Origin: Metridium senile
Taxonomy: Eukaryota; Cnidaria; Anthozoa; Actiniaria; Metridiidae
Assembly: GCA_949775045.1 (NCBI GenBank)
Contig: OX459103.1
Location: 1,013,501 to 1,077,500, forward strand
Length of the DNA: 64,000 nucleotides
Direction of reading: 5' to 3'
Notes under the pieces: generated by a model
Database searches by the model: none
What the model saw: the letters and a program-made list of their open reading frames with translations, nothing else
What the model was told of the DNA's origin: nothing
Translations under genes and position numbers: made by a program
Shown: piece by piece, positions 1 to 12,395 of the stretch
Layout of the letters: each line of letters begins with the position of its first letter
Position numbering within the stretch: position 1 is the first letter of the stretch

Positions 1-1090
1 GAATTGAAAACAAATAACATACCTTTAGGCTAAGATTATCTCAATCAGAAATACAAATAAATATATTAACTAAAGCTGATATATATATGTATATATATAA
101 TAACAGTTTCAACAGAATCCCGTTCCAGTTGTTCAGTAACGAGTACCCTAGAACCTAGAAGTTTCTTGAACTAGTATTTGTATTTATCATTTGTACGTCT
201 GTGTTCGTTATTCTCAAGAGAAACCGAATTCTAGTTACATCACAAATCGTCAAATTTACAAACGCTAAAAAGCAAGTAGAAAATTACCTCTGGTATCTAG
301 GGTACTGTAACGAGTTGCGTTATCACTGATGCCGGATATAAACACACGTTCACATTCTGCACACGATCTCACTGGTATCACGTCATGATCATATATATAT
401 TTAGCCATTATGTTTTAGGCGGAAGATCGAGAATAAAACAGTTTAAATAGTCCATAAAAACAAGCAAACAAATTCTTACTTATCATTAAACTACGTAGGA
501 TGAATGGAGAATAAATTGACAACGATTACGTCACTCCACTTGATCAAACGTTCTAAACGATTTGTAATTGCTTCGATGACGTCATTGATAAGTATAGATA
601 AGAACTGGAACAAACCGTTTGGAATCGAATGAAAATAATCCAAGGAATAATCTATAGTGTTTATTTTCTTGTTGTGGTTGACTAAAAACTGAGAAGTTGT
701 GCATGGCGTTAGGTTTAATGGCGTGACGACGACTAAGCAGGCCTCTATTTTATCACTGTTTTGCTTAATGGTGTTTGTATAAAGGGTAAACAACGCATTT
801 CTAAAACTTAAGTCATCTAAGTGTTAATAACGGAAGCTATTATTTTTTTAAATCATTTCTAAGCTAAATTAAAGAGAAATCCTTTAATTTTTAATTTTTC
901 TTCCAAGTCAATGAGATGGGTCAATAATATCTATATCTAAAGTTGATTGTAAAGTGCATTAATACGATTTGTAATGCACTATATATAGGGATTGAATTCT
1001 TAAGTTCATTTATATCTAATAGCTGGCATACGCGAATTATGTTGTTGAAACTTTAACAAGTCAGTAAACGAATCCTACAGCTACAGTTCA
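1..1090. other. intergenic, no gene recognised
   Basis: AT-rich, with a TGACGTCA (CRE-like) at about 578-585 and an ATATATAT microsatellite near 81-100. A minus-strand open frame of 100 codons at 491-793 has no recognisable domain. Confidence 0.6.
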
Positions 1091-1152
1091 AAACGTCAGT
1101 AAAGTTAAGTCAACATTTTTTACAGTGTTACAAATTTCATTATATAACCTAT
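1091..1152 (+). repeat. dispersed repeat fragment (AACGTCAGTAAAGTTAAGTC family)
   Basis: Matches about 60 bp of the repeat at 62755-62820 and the inverse of 57183-57250, including the TTTTTTACxGTGTTACA tract. Confidence 0.8.
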
Positions 1153-1370
1153 GGAATCGTTCATATTGGTCAGTTTGAAAAGCTATTAAAGAGGCAACCT
1201 GTGTTTGTGCACATTAATAACCTGCCAATGACCTGTTAATATGTCAGATATTTGACACGAGGTTAGTAGTTTAAAAACACCATTCTCGATTTAAATTGAT
1301 TATAAATCAGAAAGGTCTTTGTTTAATGACCATTCCATATTTAACTGTAATTTAACAACTTTCACCTTCG

Positions 1371-2140
1371 CTATATACTAAATAACAGATCCTACGTTTG
1401 CGGTATTATCGTACACGGTCCTTTACTATATATACTAAATAACAGAATCTACGTTTGCGGCATTATCGTACACGGTCCTTATAAGTTGCTATATATACTA
1501 AATAACAGACCCTACGTTTGCGGCAATGTTATCTGCTATATATACTAAATAACAGACCCTATGTTTGTAGCATTATCGTACCACACGGTCCTTTGCTATA
1601 CTGACTAAATAACAGATCTTACGTTTGCGGCATTATCGTACACGGTCCTTTGCTATATATACTAAATAACAGACCCTACGTTTGCGGCATTATCGTACAC
1701 GGTCCTTTGCTATATATATTAAATAACAGACCCTACGTTTGCGGCAATGTTATCTGCTATATATACTAAATAATAGACCCTATGTTTGTGGCATTATCGT
1801 ACCACACGGTCCTTTGCTATATATACTAAATAACAGATCCTACGTTTGCGGCATTATCGTACACGGTCCTTTGCTATATATACTAAATAACAGACCCTAC
1901 GTTTGCGGCATTATCGTACACGGTCCTTTGCTATATATATTAAATAACAGACCCTACGTTTGCGGCAATGTTATCTGCTATATATACTAAATAACAGACC
2001 CTATGTTTGTGGCATTATCGTACCACACGGTCCTTTGCTATATATACTAAATAACAGATCTTACGTTTGCGGCATTATCGTACACGGTCCTTTGCTATAT
2101 ACTCACTAAATAACAGATCTTACGTTTGCGGCATTGTTGT
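1371..2140 (+). repeat. minisatellite of about 57 bp with 221 bp higher-order period
   Basis: About 14 copies of a unit containing CTATATATACTAAATAACAG, ACGTTTGCGGCATTATCG and ACGGTCCTTTG. A shorter variant with GCGGCAATGTTATCTG recurs at 1525, 1746 and 1967, exactly 221 bp apart, showing expansion of four-unit blocks. It lies about 0.45 kb upstream of the first GPCR start. Confidence 0.95.
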
Positions 2141-2590
2141 ATAAATAATTGATTAAGATTAATAAATAAATAATCTTTGTTTAGATTATAATAAAGATTA
2201 CTAATATGATTATATTAATTATGATCTCTTTCACCTGTCATCTATACCTACCCACCCCCTCACCCCCCTATACTAATGACAAAGTCGGTCAATAATAACG
2301 ATAACTGTTTTCCCTATTTCAAACACACTCACAAACCAATTATCACTCACCTACTTTACATATAACACTATTTGTTGTGGTAACATGCAACCCTTATTAC
2401 ACCTCTAACGATTACAATACTACGTACATGTATACTGATCTAGAAACACTCTTTGTTTCAGCAACTTCACAACACCAGGGAACTTCCAGTACATATGTGA
2501 AGTATCCCAGAGGCCTACGACTCTGTTAAGTATTCGAAAAACACGTCAAACTACAGCGAGTAAACGTTTGCGGTCTATTTACGAACTAGA
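2141..2590 (+). promoter_or_regulatory. 5' flank / leader of GPCR copy 1
   Basis: No repeat seen. A TTTCAG acceptor-like word at about 2456-2461 precedes a less AT-rich stretch that runs into the start codon, so an upstream non-coding exon is possible. The promoter cannot be placed. Confidence 0.35.
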
Positions 2591-5500
2591 ATGATGAACG
2601 GTTCAAACACAACTCTGTATGATGTGTCCGTGTGGCCCATCAACGGTCCAGAGTTTATTGTCGCGGTAGTGATTTTAGGTAAGTCGGTAAATTAATTCAT
2701 TATGACTGACTTAAAGAAGTTCATAGTTTAATTATAACTAAGAAACTGGACTACATGTTGCTAAATACGGTCAGCAAATCTTTTAAATTGATTTCTTTGG
2801 GTTGATATTATATTTTGAATAATACATTAACTTCGCGATGGTTGAAGTTTCGATGGTTGCTAAGCAAAACACTGATTCTGTTGCTAACATGCACTAACGT
2901 CAATGCTAAACGAGAAAGAAGCGATTTCTGTGATACTTTTCCATGTCGATCCAAACAGTTTTTCGAGTTGTTTGTTTCCGTGAGCTTTGAGCCGGATCAG
3001 CCTGACGAATATTAATGACAACATTTTCTGCAAATGGAAATTTGCGAATCAGATAAAATCATTTATTTATCAACCTGTGGTCAGCGAGAACTAAAACAGT
3101 CGTAAATTAATGGATTAAAAATGACAGAAACTATAATTATTTCAACAAAAGTTTCAATTTAATCATCGATCATGTACGCTTTTTTCAACACGAACAATCC
3201 AATGATTGATCTACTTCGGATATGGATATTGAAAATATCTCATCTAGACTTTCTACTTTACTGTAATGAGAACTAAACTTATCTTAGTTTTTTTGAAAAC
3301 ATTAATTGTTTTAGTAGTACGAGGATATCAATGAGATCGTGATCGTGATCGTACGTAATGATAATTGTTTCAATCTGAAAAAAAAGTTTTTATATAAAGG
3401 TTGCATCATAGTTAATATTAACTATTAACTATGGTTGAATGTATTTATGTATAATTATTCTCTCAATATGCTTTCAATCTTTTGTTTTTTTGTCTTATTC
3501 ACTATATATTTTTGCAATCTTGAAATTTCTGTAAAATCTAATTCAATTTTAATACAAATTTAATCCAAAAACTAAATAAATAAAAACCGGCAACATTATA
3601 TTTTAGCAATTAAAGGTTTATTAACGTTTGAAAGTGTGAAATTAACGTTCGATCGGCTTCCAACTTTCGATTGGCTTCCAACATTCGATCGGCTTCTAAC
3701 GTTCGATTGGCATCCAATGTTCGATTGGCCTCCAACGTTCGATTGGCTTCCAATGTTCGATTGGCCTCCAACGTTCGATCGGCTTCCGATTTTCGAACAT
3801 CTGAATGGCTTCCCATGAAATAGGTGCGATCATCATTTTCGCGAGGTTTCTTTGCGTTTGTCACAAACACACGACACGACCTATCTTGTTATTAATTATA
3901 ATTTCTGTTTTTTTTTTAATGCGCAAGTCTCTTAAGTTTTATTAATTAGCAATTATTTCATACTTATTCTTTACAATGAAAGAATTCTTCTTCTTTACAA
4001 AGGTTTTGCTTTCAATTTATATATTATATTTTCGAATGCTTTACCCCACTTGCGTACATAATACCATGGTACTAATTGGCTATTTTTCCCGAGTTTGATG
4101 TCGCAAGTCTTGCTAGATCCTTCCAAATTTTTGATCAAGACTTATTATAGGCTAATCAGTTGAATGTGTTCAAAATCTAATAGTTTCTTAATTCACCTTG
4201 TCCTTGCAAATGTAATTGTATGAAACATGATTTCTCGTTTCTTTCACAAATCCTTTTCGGTTTTAAGTCTTTTAATCTTTTAAATTGCAATATCATATAT
4301 TATATATATTGTAGTCTAATTCGAATTTGTTCAAAATCTAATTCCCTTTGCCCTTGCAAATATAATTGCATGAAGTATAATTTCTCGTCTAACACAAATC
4401 CTTTCGCGGTCTTTTTATCTTTTTAATTGCCAATCTGTTAAGGTTTTGAGATTTTTTTAAATGAAATTTTCTTGAAGTTTAATTATATCTCTCAGCTTAA
4501 CCTTTCTTATCTTTAATTTCATTGAACAGCAGTGGTCAAATAAAACATATTAAAGCACTGACAGCACCATAATGCAAAAGTTATTAAATTTAGTCATCAA
4601 CTCGGACAGCTTTTATTTGAAAAGAAAAAAAAATCTCTCTCAGTGTCAACACGCTTTGCGTTATAACTAACTCTGGGATTCAATAAAACGCGTACGTCAT
4701 TCATTGTGTCGACAAATATTAAACTTTAAAAAATAATAATAATAAGATTAGTAATTAATAAACAGACTTATAAGATAACCATTTCTAATTTAATCAATTA
4801 ACGTCCAAAACGCCAGTGAAATCTAATATGATGATATTTTTTAGTTTAAGTTATCGGTGTTTTTAATAAATTACAAACGGAGTTTTCAGTTAACGAACGT
4901 CCCAAACGTCAGCAAGTAAACATCTCTTTTCTGTACTTTTGTTGTTGTTGTTGTTGTTTACTTCGACATATCAATTAACATCATAAACGCCAGTGAAAAT
5001 AGAACATATACTTTTCAACTTAAGTTTCGAACTTTTAACAAATTACAAACGAATGTCCAAAACGTCAGCAAGTAAGAGTCTCTTTTCTGTACTATTTATA
5101 AACTTAATTTCCATTTCTCTGTGTACTATGTAGATGTATCTACAATGAAAATAAAGCTCTCGAGAAGTTCGTTAAATACCCCATGTAGCTGTAAGAGTAC
5201 ATTTTGTTGGCGTGCTTTCGAGAAAAACTCTAATTACTAAGGAAATGGTGATCATGACTGCTGTTTGATAACGATCGTATATCATGCATACACCTGGTTC
5301 TAAAAGGTTGTCCAAGGCGATAGGTTATACCAATTATATATTATAGGCATACACCTATTTCAAAAAGGTTGTCCAAGGCGATAGGTTATACCAATTATAT
5401 ATTATAGGCATACACTTATTTCGAAAAGGTTGTCCAAGGCAATAGGTTATACCAATTATATATTATAGGCATACACTTATTTCGAAAAGGTTGTCCAAGG

Positions 5501-6995
5501 CGATAGAAGCACTCCCCTATTAAAGGCATACACCTTTTTCAAAAAGGTTGTCCAAGGCGATATCTACCATTCTAAGACGGAAAAAGTGACACACACATAT
5601 GCATTTCATTTCATTTCATTTATTTTATAAGTCTCCTCTGGTTTTTCAGCCCCCTTCAGATTTGCTGTCATTGTCTGTCAAAATCCAATAACTTGCCAAT
5701 AACTGTAATGCATTTCGACTTAGAACTTTATTGAAAACTAAATTGGAATTTAAACTTGATAAACATCGACATATGCTTTCATGCATTAAGTTTGAAATAT
5801 GTTTAATCTCCTGATTCAATAATTTCTTCATTACCAATCAATCAAAAAGATTTGACAGTGAAAAGATAATAAGACTGCCTCTTGACCATATTAATAATGG
5901 CTTTAAGTTATCGTTAATCATTACTTCAATAACTGATGCATAGTTAAACCTCTAGTACATTTGTACTACAATTGTTGTCCGGGCAAACGGTGTCAACATT
6001 TGCTTTAACATCGTGTCGATTTTGTTGAACGCTGTATAATGGTTGTTGAGCGATGTTGAACGTAGGAGGGAAACGGTTTCAACAATGTTGAAATGGTGTG
6101 GCAAACGACTTCAACATTGCCATTCAACAATGAAATCGAATGGATGTTGAGGCAAATATTGAAGGCGTTTGTCCGGGCCTAAGAAACACTGATACCATCT
6201 ACTTGCTAGCCTGCGTTGCCTGAGGTCAGCGGGGCTGCGAGCTCATTTACTTAATTGCTAAATCAGTAGTTCTCCATCCATTTTAGGCTTGGTTGCTCTG
6301 CTGGGTTTCGTTGGCAACGCGTTCGTTGTAGCCATCGTTACCACATCAAGACACCGAGGCCAGAAAACACCAGTTCAGGTCTTCCTTCTTCATCTCGCTG
6401 CCTCTGATATATTGGTTTGTATCCTATGCATTCCTCTCACCCTATTGGTCAATTTTAACTTCCCTAGTCAAGTGACAAATATGGAACATATCTTATGTAA
6501 AGTGACAAGGTTTACTCAGGTGGGTTTGATCAGTTCAGGCTTTTTCCTTATTGTAGGTGTTTTATTTGTGTACGTAGCTTAATGGACTTGTCGTTAGTGT
6601 TGAATTGACAGGTCTCGTAAATAAGAACCACCTGATATCAGAGATAATCAAAATTATCAAAGTTTTAGTCAGCGCAATTATTTGCGTAATAACTATCACA
6701 ACCGTATAATCATCGTCGTAATAGGAGTTATAGTCGTAATCGTTATCATAAACCGGTTATCGTTCAGTTTGCAATAGTCATAAGTCGTTATCATAGTCAA
6801 GATTATAAATACCAATTTATAATATAATCATAATCAACATTAAATAACCATCATCACCATCATTATCGTCGTTATCATCATCATCATAACAGTCACCATC
6901 ATCATCATCATCACCACCACCACCATCATCCTCATCCAATATCATCATTAACATCATCATCGTCACCACCACCACCACCACCATCCTCATCCGAT

Positions 6996-7069
<74 letters not shown>

Positions 7070-7935
7070 TATTCATGCAGTCAACATTACTCACATACCA
7101 TCACGGTGCATACATGTAATCATCGATCATTGTTGCTGTTTTTCAGTTCTTGGCGCCGTCAAGTTCCATCGCTATTCTAACCGTGATCAGTATTGATCGC
7201 TTTTACTCTCTCGTCAAACCGTTCAGACGAAAGACCAAGTTCACTCGTGCGTGCTTCCTCCTTTGCACTGGCTGGTGCTACGCTGCTGTCATCTTCATCC
7301 CAACTTTCTACTTCGCTAGAATGGAAGGCATAGAAACCCCTAACGGAAAACTATGGTATTGCATAACCATTCCCAACAACAGCCTTCCTGGCTTTATTTA
7401 TCTACTGTTCTTGTTCCTGGCCTCATTTCTAATACCGCTGGTCACAATGATCGTGTTATATACCCGTGTTGGTAAAGCGGTGTGGAGTAGACAACGAAAG
7501 ATATCTCGATCAAACAATACGTATATCTCGAACTCAAGTCTTTCTGTACTAGAACGATCGCGAAAGCGCGTTACAAGGATGCTACTGATAGTTGTGGTGG
7601 TGTTTCTTATCTGTTGGGCTCCCTTTGTAATATACATTGGTTTCATCGAACGTTGGGTCGCTCCATTCCCAAACCCAGCCGACGGCGTTCGATTTATTAC
7701 TTACTGTCTTGGGATTTTTAACTCGATATGCAACCCATTCATTTATTTTTTCAATAGTGAATCAAGTCGAAAGGAATCGTTGAAAGTCGTATGCTTTGAA
7801 ATTGCAGTCGCTCGTGAACGACGTGGAACGACAGTTAAAAGCTATGATAACTCCGCTCTCCAGTACAGACCGTCAAGTGAAACGGTGTTTACGGTGTATC
7901 GAGATGGGAGAGAATGCTATGAAACGAAATTCTGA
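2591..7935 (+). CDS. class A (rhodopsin-family) GPCR, peptide-receptor-like, copy 1 (3 exons)
   Basis: A seven-transmembrane receptor expected in the plasma membrane, coupling an extracellular ligand to G proteins. Coding exons are 2591-2678, 6287-6519 and 7147-7935, about 369 aa. The ATG at 2591 is followed by a second ATG and an N-glycosylation-like NGSN. Donors are GTAAGT at 2679 and GTGGGT at 6520; acceptors are TTTTAG and TTTCAG. Intron phases are 1 and 0. Visible family marks are GN in TM1, LAASD in TM2, a TM3 cysteine (LCKV), IDRF in place of DRY, CWAP in TM6 and NPFIY in TM7. The tail has Ser/Tyr and ends in ETKF. The overall look is that of neuropeptide receptors (RFamide/galanin/tachykinin type), but the ligand cannot be told from sequence. 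A paralogue lies 4.5 kb downstream on the same strand. Confidence 0.9.
3647..3800 (+). repeat. 18 bp minisatellite (TTCGATTGGCTTCCAACG)
   Basis: About eight or nine copies in GPCR intron 1. The unit is a multiple of three, so both strands stay open; the minus strand reads as RTLEAN repeats and is not taken as a gene. Confidence 0.9.
5284..5562 (+). repeat. five-copy 61-62 bp tandem repeat
   Basis: Copies start near 5285, 5347, 5408, 5469 and 5525. Core is GCATACACCT...AAAAGGTTGTCCAAGGCGATA. Confidence 0.92.
5975..6181. mobile_element. foldback MITE (TGTCCGGGCAAACG ends), copy A
   Basis: Ends TTGTCCGGGCAAACGGTGTC and its approximate complement around 6150-6180, with interior pieces GTGGCAAACGACTTCAACATT. 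A relative lies at 8031-8262. Confidence 0.8.
6837..7072 (+). repeat. (CAT/ATC)n microsatellite in GPCR intron 2
   Basis: Imperfect from about 6840, then pure ATC from about 6995 to 7069. It ends about 75 bp before the exon 3 acceptor at 7146, so length change could affect splicing. Confidence 0.95.
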
Positions 7936-8030
7936 AAAGATAATACATAACACCCCCACTTGGGGTGAAATTGGGTACTTACCACTACCCCTTTAGATGC
8001 GGTGTTTTAGTACCTCCTTATAAACACTAA

Positions 8031-8262
8031 AGGCCCGGGCTTCAAACTGTCCGGGACTTTAATAGCTTTCAGCATCAATTCAACATCGATTCAACACGTT
8101 TCAACAAGTTGAAAGGGGTGGCAAACGGCTTCAACATTGCCATTCAACAAAATCGAACGATTTTGTTTAGTAAAATGCAGGTTGATGAAACATGTCTTTT
8201 AAAATACAACACAACGGATGTTGAATGAAGTAAATGTTGAAACCGTTTGCCCGGTCCTTAAT
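8031..8262. mobile_element. foldback MITE (TGTCCGGGCAAACG family), copy B
   Basis: Shares GGTGGCAAACGGCTTCAACA, GCCATTCAACAA and GTTTGCCCGG ends with the element at 5975-6181. It lies just after GPCR copy 1. Confidence 0.75.
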
Positions 8263-8332
8263 ACTTTTGCAGATTTAATCAATTTGTTAAAGAATGATGT
8301 CACTGAAGGAAGATAGAGACTTCTTGATATTT

Positions 8333-8570
8333 GGGTTTCCTGTGTCACTAGGGTTAAGGGGATTGGAATAGACTCTTAGGTATTACACAGAAAACCCAAT
8401 TCGAAATTATTCGAAATTCTGTGTGCAGAGATGTGTGCATGCAAGGGACAGTATACCTGGGTTTCCTGTGGTACTTAGAATGAGGGCATTGGAAAAGAGT
8501 CGTAGATAAGACAGGAATCCCAATTAAAAGAATTCAAAAATGAAAATAATCGATGACACAGGAAACCCAA
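8333..8570. repeat. cluster of GGGTTTCCTGTG short inverted repeats
   Basis: Two hairpin units, 8333-8398 and 8459-8522, each opening GGGTTTCCTGTG and closing with an ACAGxAAxCCC complement, plus a third closing half near 8556-8570. Similar pairs occur at 20314-20378 and inside 22429-22616. Confidence 0.75.
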
Positions 8571-9313
8571 TTCGAAAAACGTTATCTGCGTGGACGGACG
8601 TCCACTATCCTGGACTTTGATTGGATTACAGAAGGGTAACAATGATGTTAAAATTCACTCCGTATGATCCAAAAATACATAATCTGAATAGAAAATCTCA
8701 CGATATACAATATGTATATATTCTGAATATTTAAGACATGTATCCATCTTATAAGATATGTTTGTAATACAAAATAATTCCTAGATAAAACATTTAAATA
8801 AACTAATTTTAGTACATTTTGACTCAAAATTTACGTTAGATTTTAGAAAATTATATAATAAATATAAATAAATAGTTATACTAAATATAGATAAATATTC
8901 AATATTTAAAAAAAGACAAAAATTGTACATATCCAATAAATACAAATTATACTCACATAAGTTGTTTGTTAAAATATCTGCAGAACGCGATATTTCCAAT
9001 TCCATTTTAAGATATTTTGTTTGCATTTACATTCAGGTTAATCACTCAAGCTACCCCGCAGGGAAGCCTGAGTCTAGGTTTACCTTTTCTATCTATGGAT
9101 CTATCGTTGTGTCGAGATTACACATGACGTAATGCCACAGGTAACCCACCTATCTATTACTACACTATGACGCAGCCTAAATAAACGCACTAAGTGCGTC
9201 TAGTTTATATATTGTTTGAATTAGCATAACGAAATTGTGTTGTTTAATTATAATTACCTTGCATTTACGCCGATACTAAAAGACACAAAAACGAATTTCC
9301 CAGATTATAATCC
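8571..9313. other. intergenic, no gene recognised
   Basis: AT-rich single-copy-looking DNA between repeats. Short open frames here show no domain. Confidence 0.5.
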
Positions 9314-9530
9314 TCCGTAGCAAGCGATTCTTTTTTTGGGAACGGGAGAAAGTTGTTTTGTGTTGTTTTGGGATACCTGTGTTACCGATATGGCCGCACG
9401 AAACCTAAGACGAGAGCAAAACTTGTCCTAGGTTTCGCGCGCGGCCATATAAAGGTAACACAGCTATCCCAAAACAACCCAAAACAACTTCCTCCCGGCT
9501 CGTTCCCAAAAAACGTAACGCTTGCTACGG
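9314..9530. mobile_element. palindromic MITE (CCGTAGCAAGCG ends)
   Basis: 217 bp, almost fully self-complementary: CCGTAGCAAGCG, TTTTGGGAACGGG, AGTTGTTTTG, GGGATA, GTGTTACC and ATGGCCGC on the left recur as complements on the right to CGCTTGCTACGG. Confidence 0.9.
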
Positions 9531-10164
9531 GGGCTACCGGATTATGAATCGGTTTGAATAGAAACTAAAAGTCAGTAGGGGTCTTTGAAAGCTGAATGTA
9601 TTTAGGTGTTTAGAGGGCTTGTTTAAGTGGATGGCTGAATCGATTCGATTTTGAATACCGAAAGCTTTGGTTGTTTATTATAACAACTTCCTACAAATTT
9701 TTTACAAAACTCGAATTAAATAAAAATTGGCATGAAATAGTGTATTATCAATACCATAATTGAATGCAGTTTAGACAACCGTTTTTGAAACTGAGCTGAT
9801 GTGGCAAGCGGCAAGTGGACGTAGCTGCAAGTCTGACATAAATCTGCAACTTCCTCTTCTTTTTTAGACTTGTTTGTTCATTGCTATTCTTTTTAATTTT
9901 ATCTTCCTTAGGCGTTTTTTTAATTAATATAATTTTCCTTTTCATAATCCCATACAGTTTTTAAATACGAGTTAAGGCAATATTTTACATAATTTTAATG
10001 TAATTTTTTGTATTAAAGATTTTTAAATCGAGTGCGTGTCTAGTGACACATTACATAAAACGGGGAGTCTTTTTAACAAATTGTTTCCGCGATCTTGTCA
10101 AAATCTAACATAACACTTAAAAAGTCGTTCATTTGTTTTTCAAAACAGTTTTCTTGAATCACAG
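9531..10164. other. intergenic, no gene recognised
   Basis: AT-rich; nothing beyond short homopolymer runs. Confidence 0.5.
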
Positions 10165-10241
10165 GGCTTGCATGCACTATAACGAGATACAAAGATACAC
10201 GACTACGTATATATGTATCTTTGTATCTCATTATAGTGCAA
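10165..10241. repeat. hairpin repeat (GCACTATAACGAGATACAAAGATAC), short form
   Basis: Inverted arms TGCACTATAACGAGATACAA and its complement with a small loop. An expanded relative lies at 10877-11170. Confidence 0.88.
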
Positions 10242-10876
10242 TCCTACGCAAAACAGCAACTGACTAGTGTCCCCCGCGCAGTGCTTCTTTTCTCTACCAC
10301 AAAAAGCTGAAAACGGCTGCGGGGGATACTAATGGCAAGACAATTAAGAACAACTATTAATATTAAAAAAAAAAAAAAAAAAAGATAACTTCTGTTCACT
10401 TTAAGCTTAATAAAAGTGAATAATTGTTCCTTGCAGTACATGATTTTACAAAACTAGCGATGTAACATACTTCCGGCAAAGATATTGGTTTTTTCAACGA
10501 TGATGCCAAGAATGTCGCATGATCGACAAGATGTTCTGCAAGATTTATTTTATTTATTTATTTTATTTTACTAGCTTCGCCTTAATAGTATACAATAACA
10601 GAAAACAAAATTACATCACAAGAAAATAAAATAATAACATGGCAGGGTACCCACAACAGCGTTAGCCAATTACTGTGGGCCCAGATTGGTGAAGATAAGT
10701 GCTTGGTTATTGTATAAAAATTTCCCTCACGTCTGGTTTTTACGGTTAGTTACTCTGACTGATTACAGCTCTGGACAATTAAAGGATATCAAAATGTTAC
10801 GAAAATAATGAAAATCAACAAATCAAAATAAGTAATAAAAAATAAACAGCACTTCTATCTTGACAAAGAGTTTTCC

Positions 10877-11170
10877 GGCTTGCACTATAACGAGATACAA
10901 AGATACAAAGATACAAAACGTCTAACAGAACGTCAAGACATTGCAAATGCCTGAATGCCGTGATATAGATCGTATTTCAACTTTGAAATCTGATATGCTT
11001 GTATCTTAGTATCTTTGTATCTTTGTATTTTTGTATCTTTGTATCTTTGTATCTTCAATGTATCTTCAATGTATCTTCAATGTATCTTCAATGTATCTTT
11101 GTATCTTTGTATCTTTGTATCTTTGTATTTTTGTATCTTTGTATCTTTGTATCTCGTTATAGTGCAAGCC
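10877..11170. repeat. hairpin repeat of the same family with expanded GTATCTTT core
   Basis: Begins GGCTTGCACTATAACGAG and ends with the exact complement CTCGTTATAGTGCAAGCC. The right arm is expanded as (GTATCTTT)n and (CAATGTATCTT)n from about 11010 to 11150. The overlapping open frames are by-products. Confidence 0.9.
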
Positions 11171-11281
11171 AAATCACAGCGGGCTGGCACTTTTTTAATT
11201 TTTTTACTAGTATTGAATTCATGCAATTAAATTCACATCGTTAAGAACATCATCCTTTTTTTAAATTCAAATTTACGTAAT

Positions 11282-11600
11282 GTTTACAACATGAGCGCGG
11301 CCGTGTTGTATCGGCAGATACAATCGCAAGCCGAAGGCGCGCAATTGTATCGCCGATACAACACGGACGCGAATGTTGTAAACGACTTAAAAAATGTCTA
11401 GGTTAGCTCTTTCATATTATACCAAAATTGTCAAGATTAAAATAAATTATGCCGTAAAATTACCAGTTAAAACTTATGCAAATTAGGATATACAACACTA
11501 GTGTTGTATCAGATTTACCGAACACTCGTCATGGTCATGATTTCTTTTGAAAATGTCTCATTAATTGTTAATGAATTTTTTAAAACAATTTACAAACAAT
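11282..11600 (+). mobile_element. 310 bp dispersed repeat with palindromic core, copy A
   Basis: A core near 11282-11385 contains GTTGTATCGGC.GATACAATCGC and its complement. The flank contains ATACAACACTAGTGTTGTAT and ATGGTCATGATTTCTTTTG. An inverted copy with the same full extent lies at 27505-27812. Confidence 0.88.
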
Positions 11601-12092
11601 AATAAGCTAGCGCTAGAAATTACACAACGTAAAAAAGAAAAAACCTACTTATACATACATACATACATTTTATTAATCTTCCTATAAAAGGTTTCTCAAG
11701 AATAATTTACCATGATAACAAATAGTTATTTGCATCAAAAAATACAAAGTACGATAGTTATAAAAGCGTTCGAGATATAAAATGGTAGAACAAGATGGTG
11801 ATCATATAGTACTATTTATAGAAATTGTCTTTTTAGTGATTTTTTTAGTGATTTTTTTAGTTCTTATTCTTTGAAAACTTCAGAACATTCCACAAAACTG
11901 TATCGAAATATATATTATTAAAATATATTATAATTTTTATTATTATATTAAATATTAAGTATATTCGACGTTTTCAAACCTAGCTCTATACCCTGCGAGA
12001 GAAGGTTCCTTTCTCTCTGAAGCAAGGTGAAATTGCTAATGTTATTATTGTTATTATTATTACTGCTCGACACGCACATAGATTAATTCCTT

Positions 12093-12250
12093 TAGGGACG
12101 AACCATTAAAAAAGTGATTAGGGGTGTGGGGAATTTTTTTTGGCCATTTATATTATATTTAACATGAACAGTAGTTTTTTTCAAAATTTTAATTGGAAAT
12201 TTTTTTTTATTTTACTTTTTCCCCACACCCCCCATCACTTTTCTAATAAT
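12093..12250. mobile_element. palindromic MITE (AGTGATxxGGGGTGTGGGG arms)
   Basis: Left arm AAAAGTGATTAGGGGTGTGG and right arm CCCACACCCCCCATCACTTTT flank an A/T-rich centre, about 150 bp upstream of GPCR copy 2's start. Confidence 0.8.
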
Positions 12251-12395
12251 ACTTCCAGACATCAAATTGGACCGCCTAGTATATCACGCAACACCGGATA
12301 CGAAACTGAAGCATCTATATATTATAAGATTTAAATCATACTAACACCAACACACAGAGTGTTTTGAAGTAGCCCGTGTATTAAACGTAGATACG

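Larger units (their letters stand above)
2679..6286 (+). other. intron 1 of GPCR copy 1
   Basis: 3.6 kb, phase 1. Contains an 18 bp minisatellite (3647-3800), a 62 bp tandem repeat (5284-5562) and a foldback MITE (5975-6181). Several AACGTCAGxAAGTAA fragments lie near 4900-5080. Nothing coding is seen in the rest. Confidence 0.8.

Noticed and set aside
1371..2140. CRISPR-like array
   Set aside because: Units are contiguous and variable with no constant repeat/unique spacer pattern, and the DNA is animal nuclear; it is a minisatellite.
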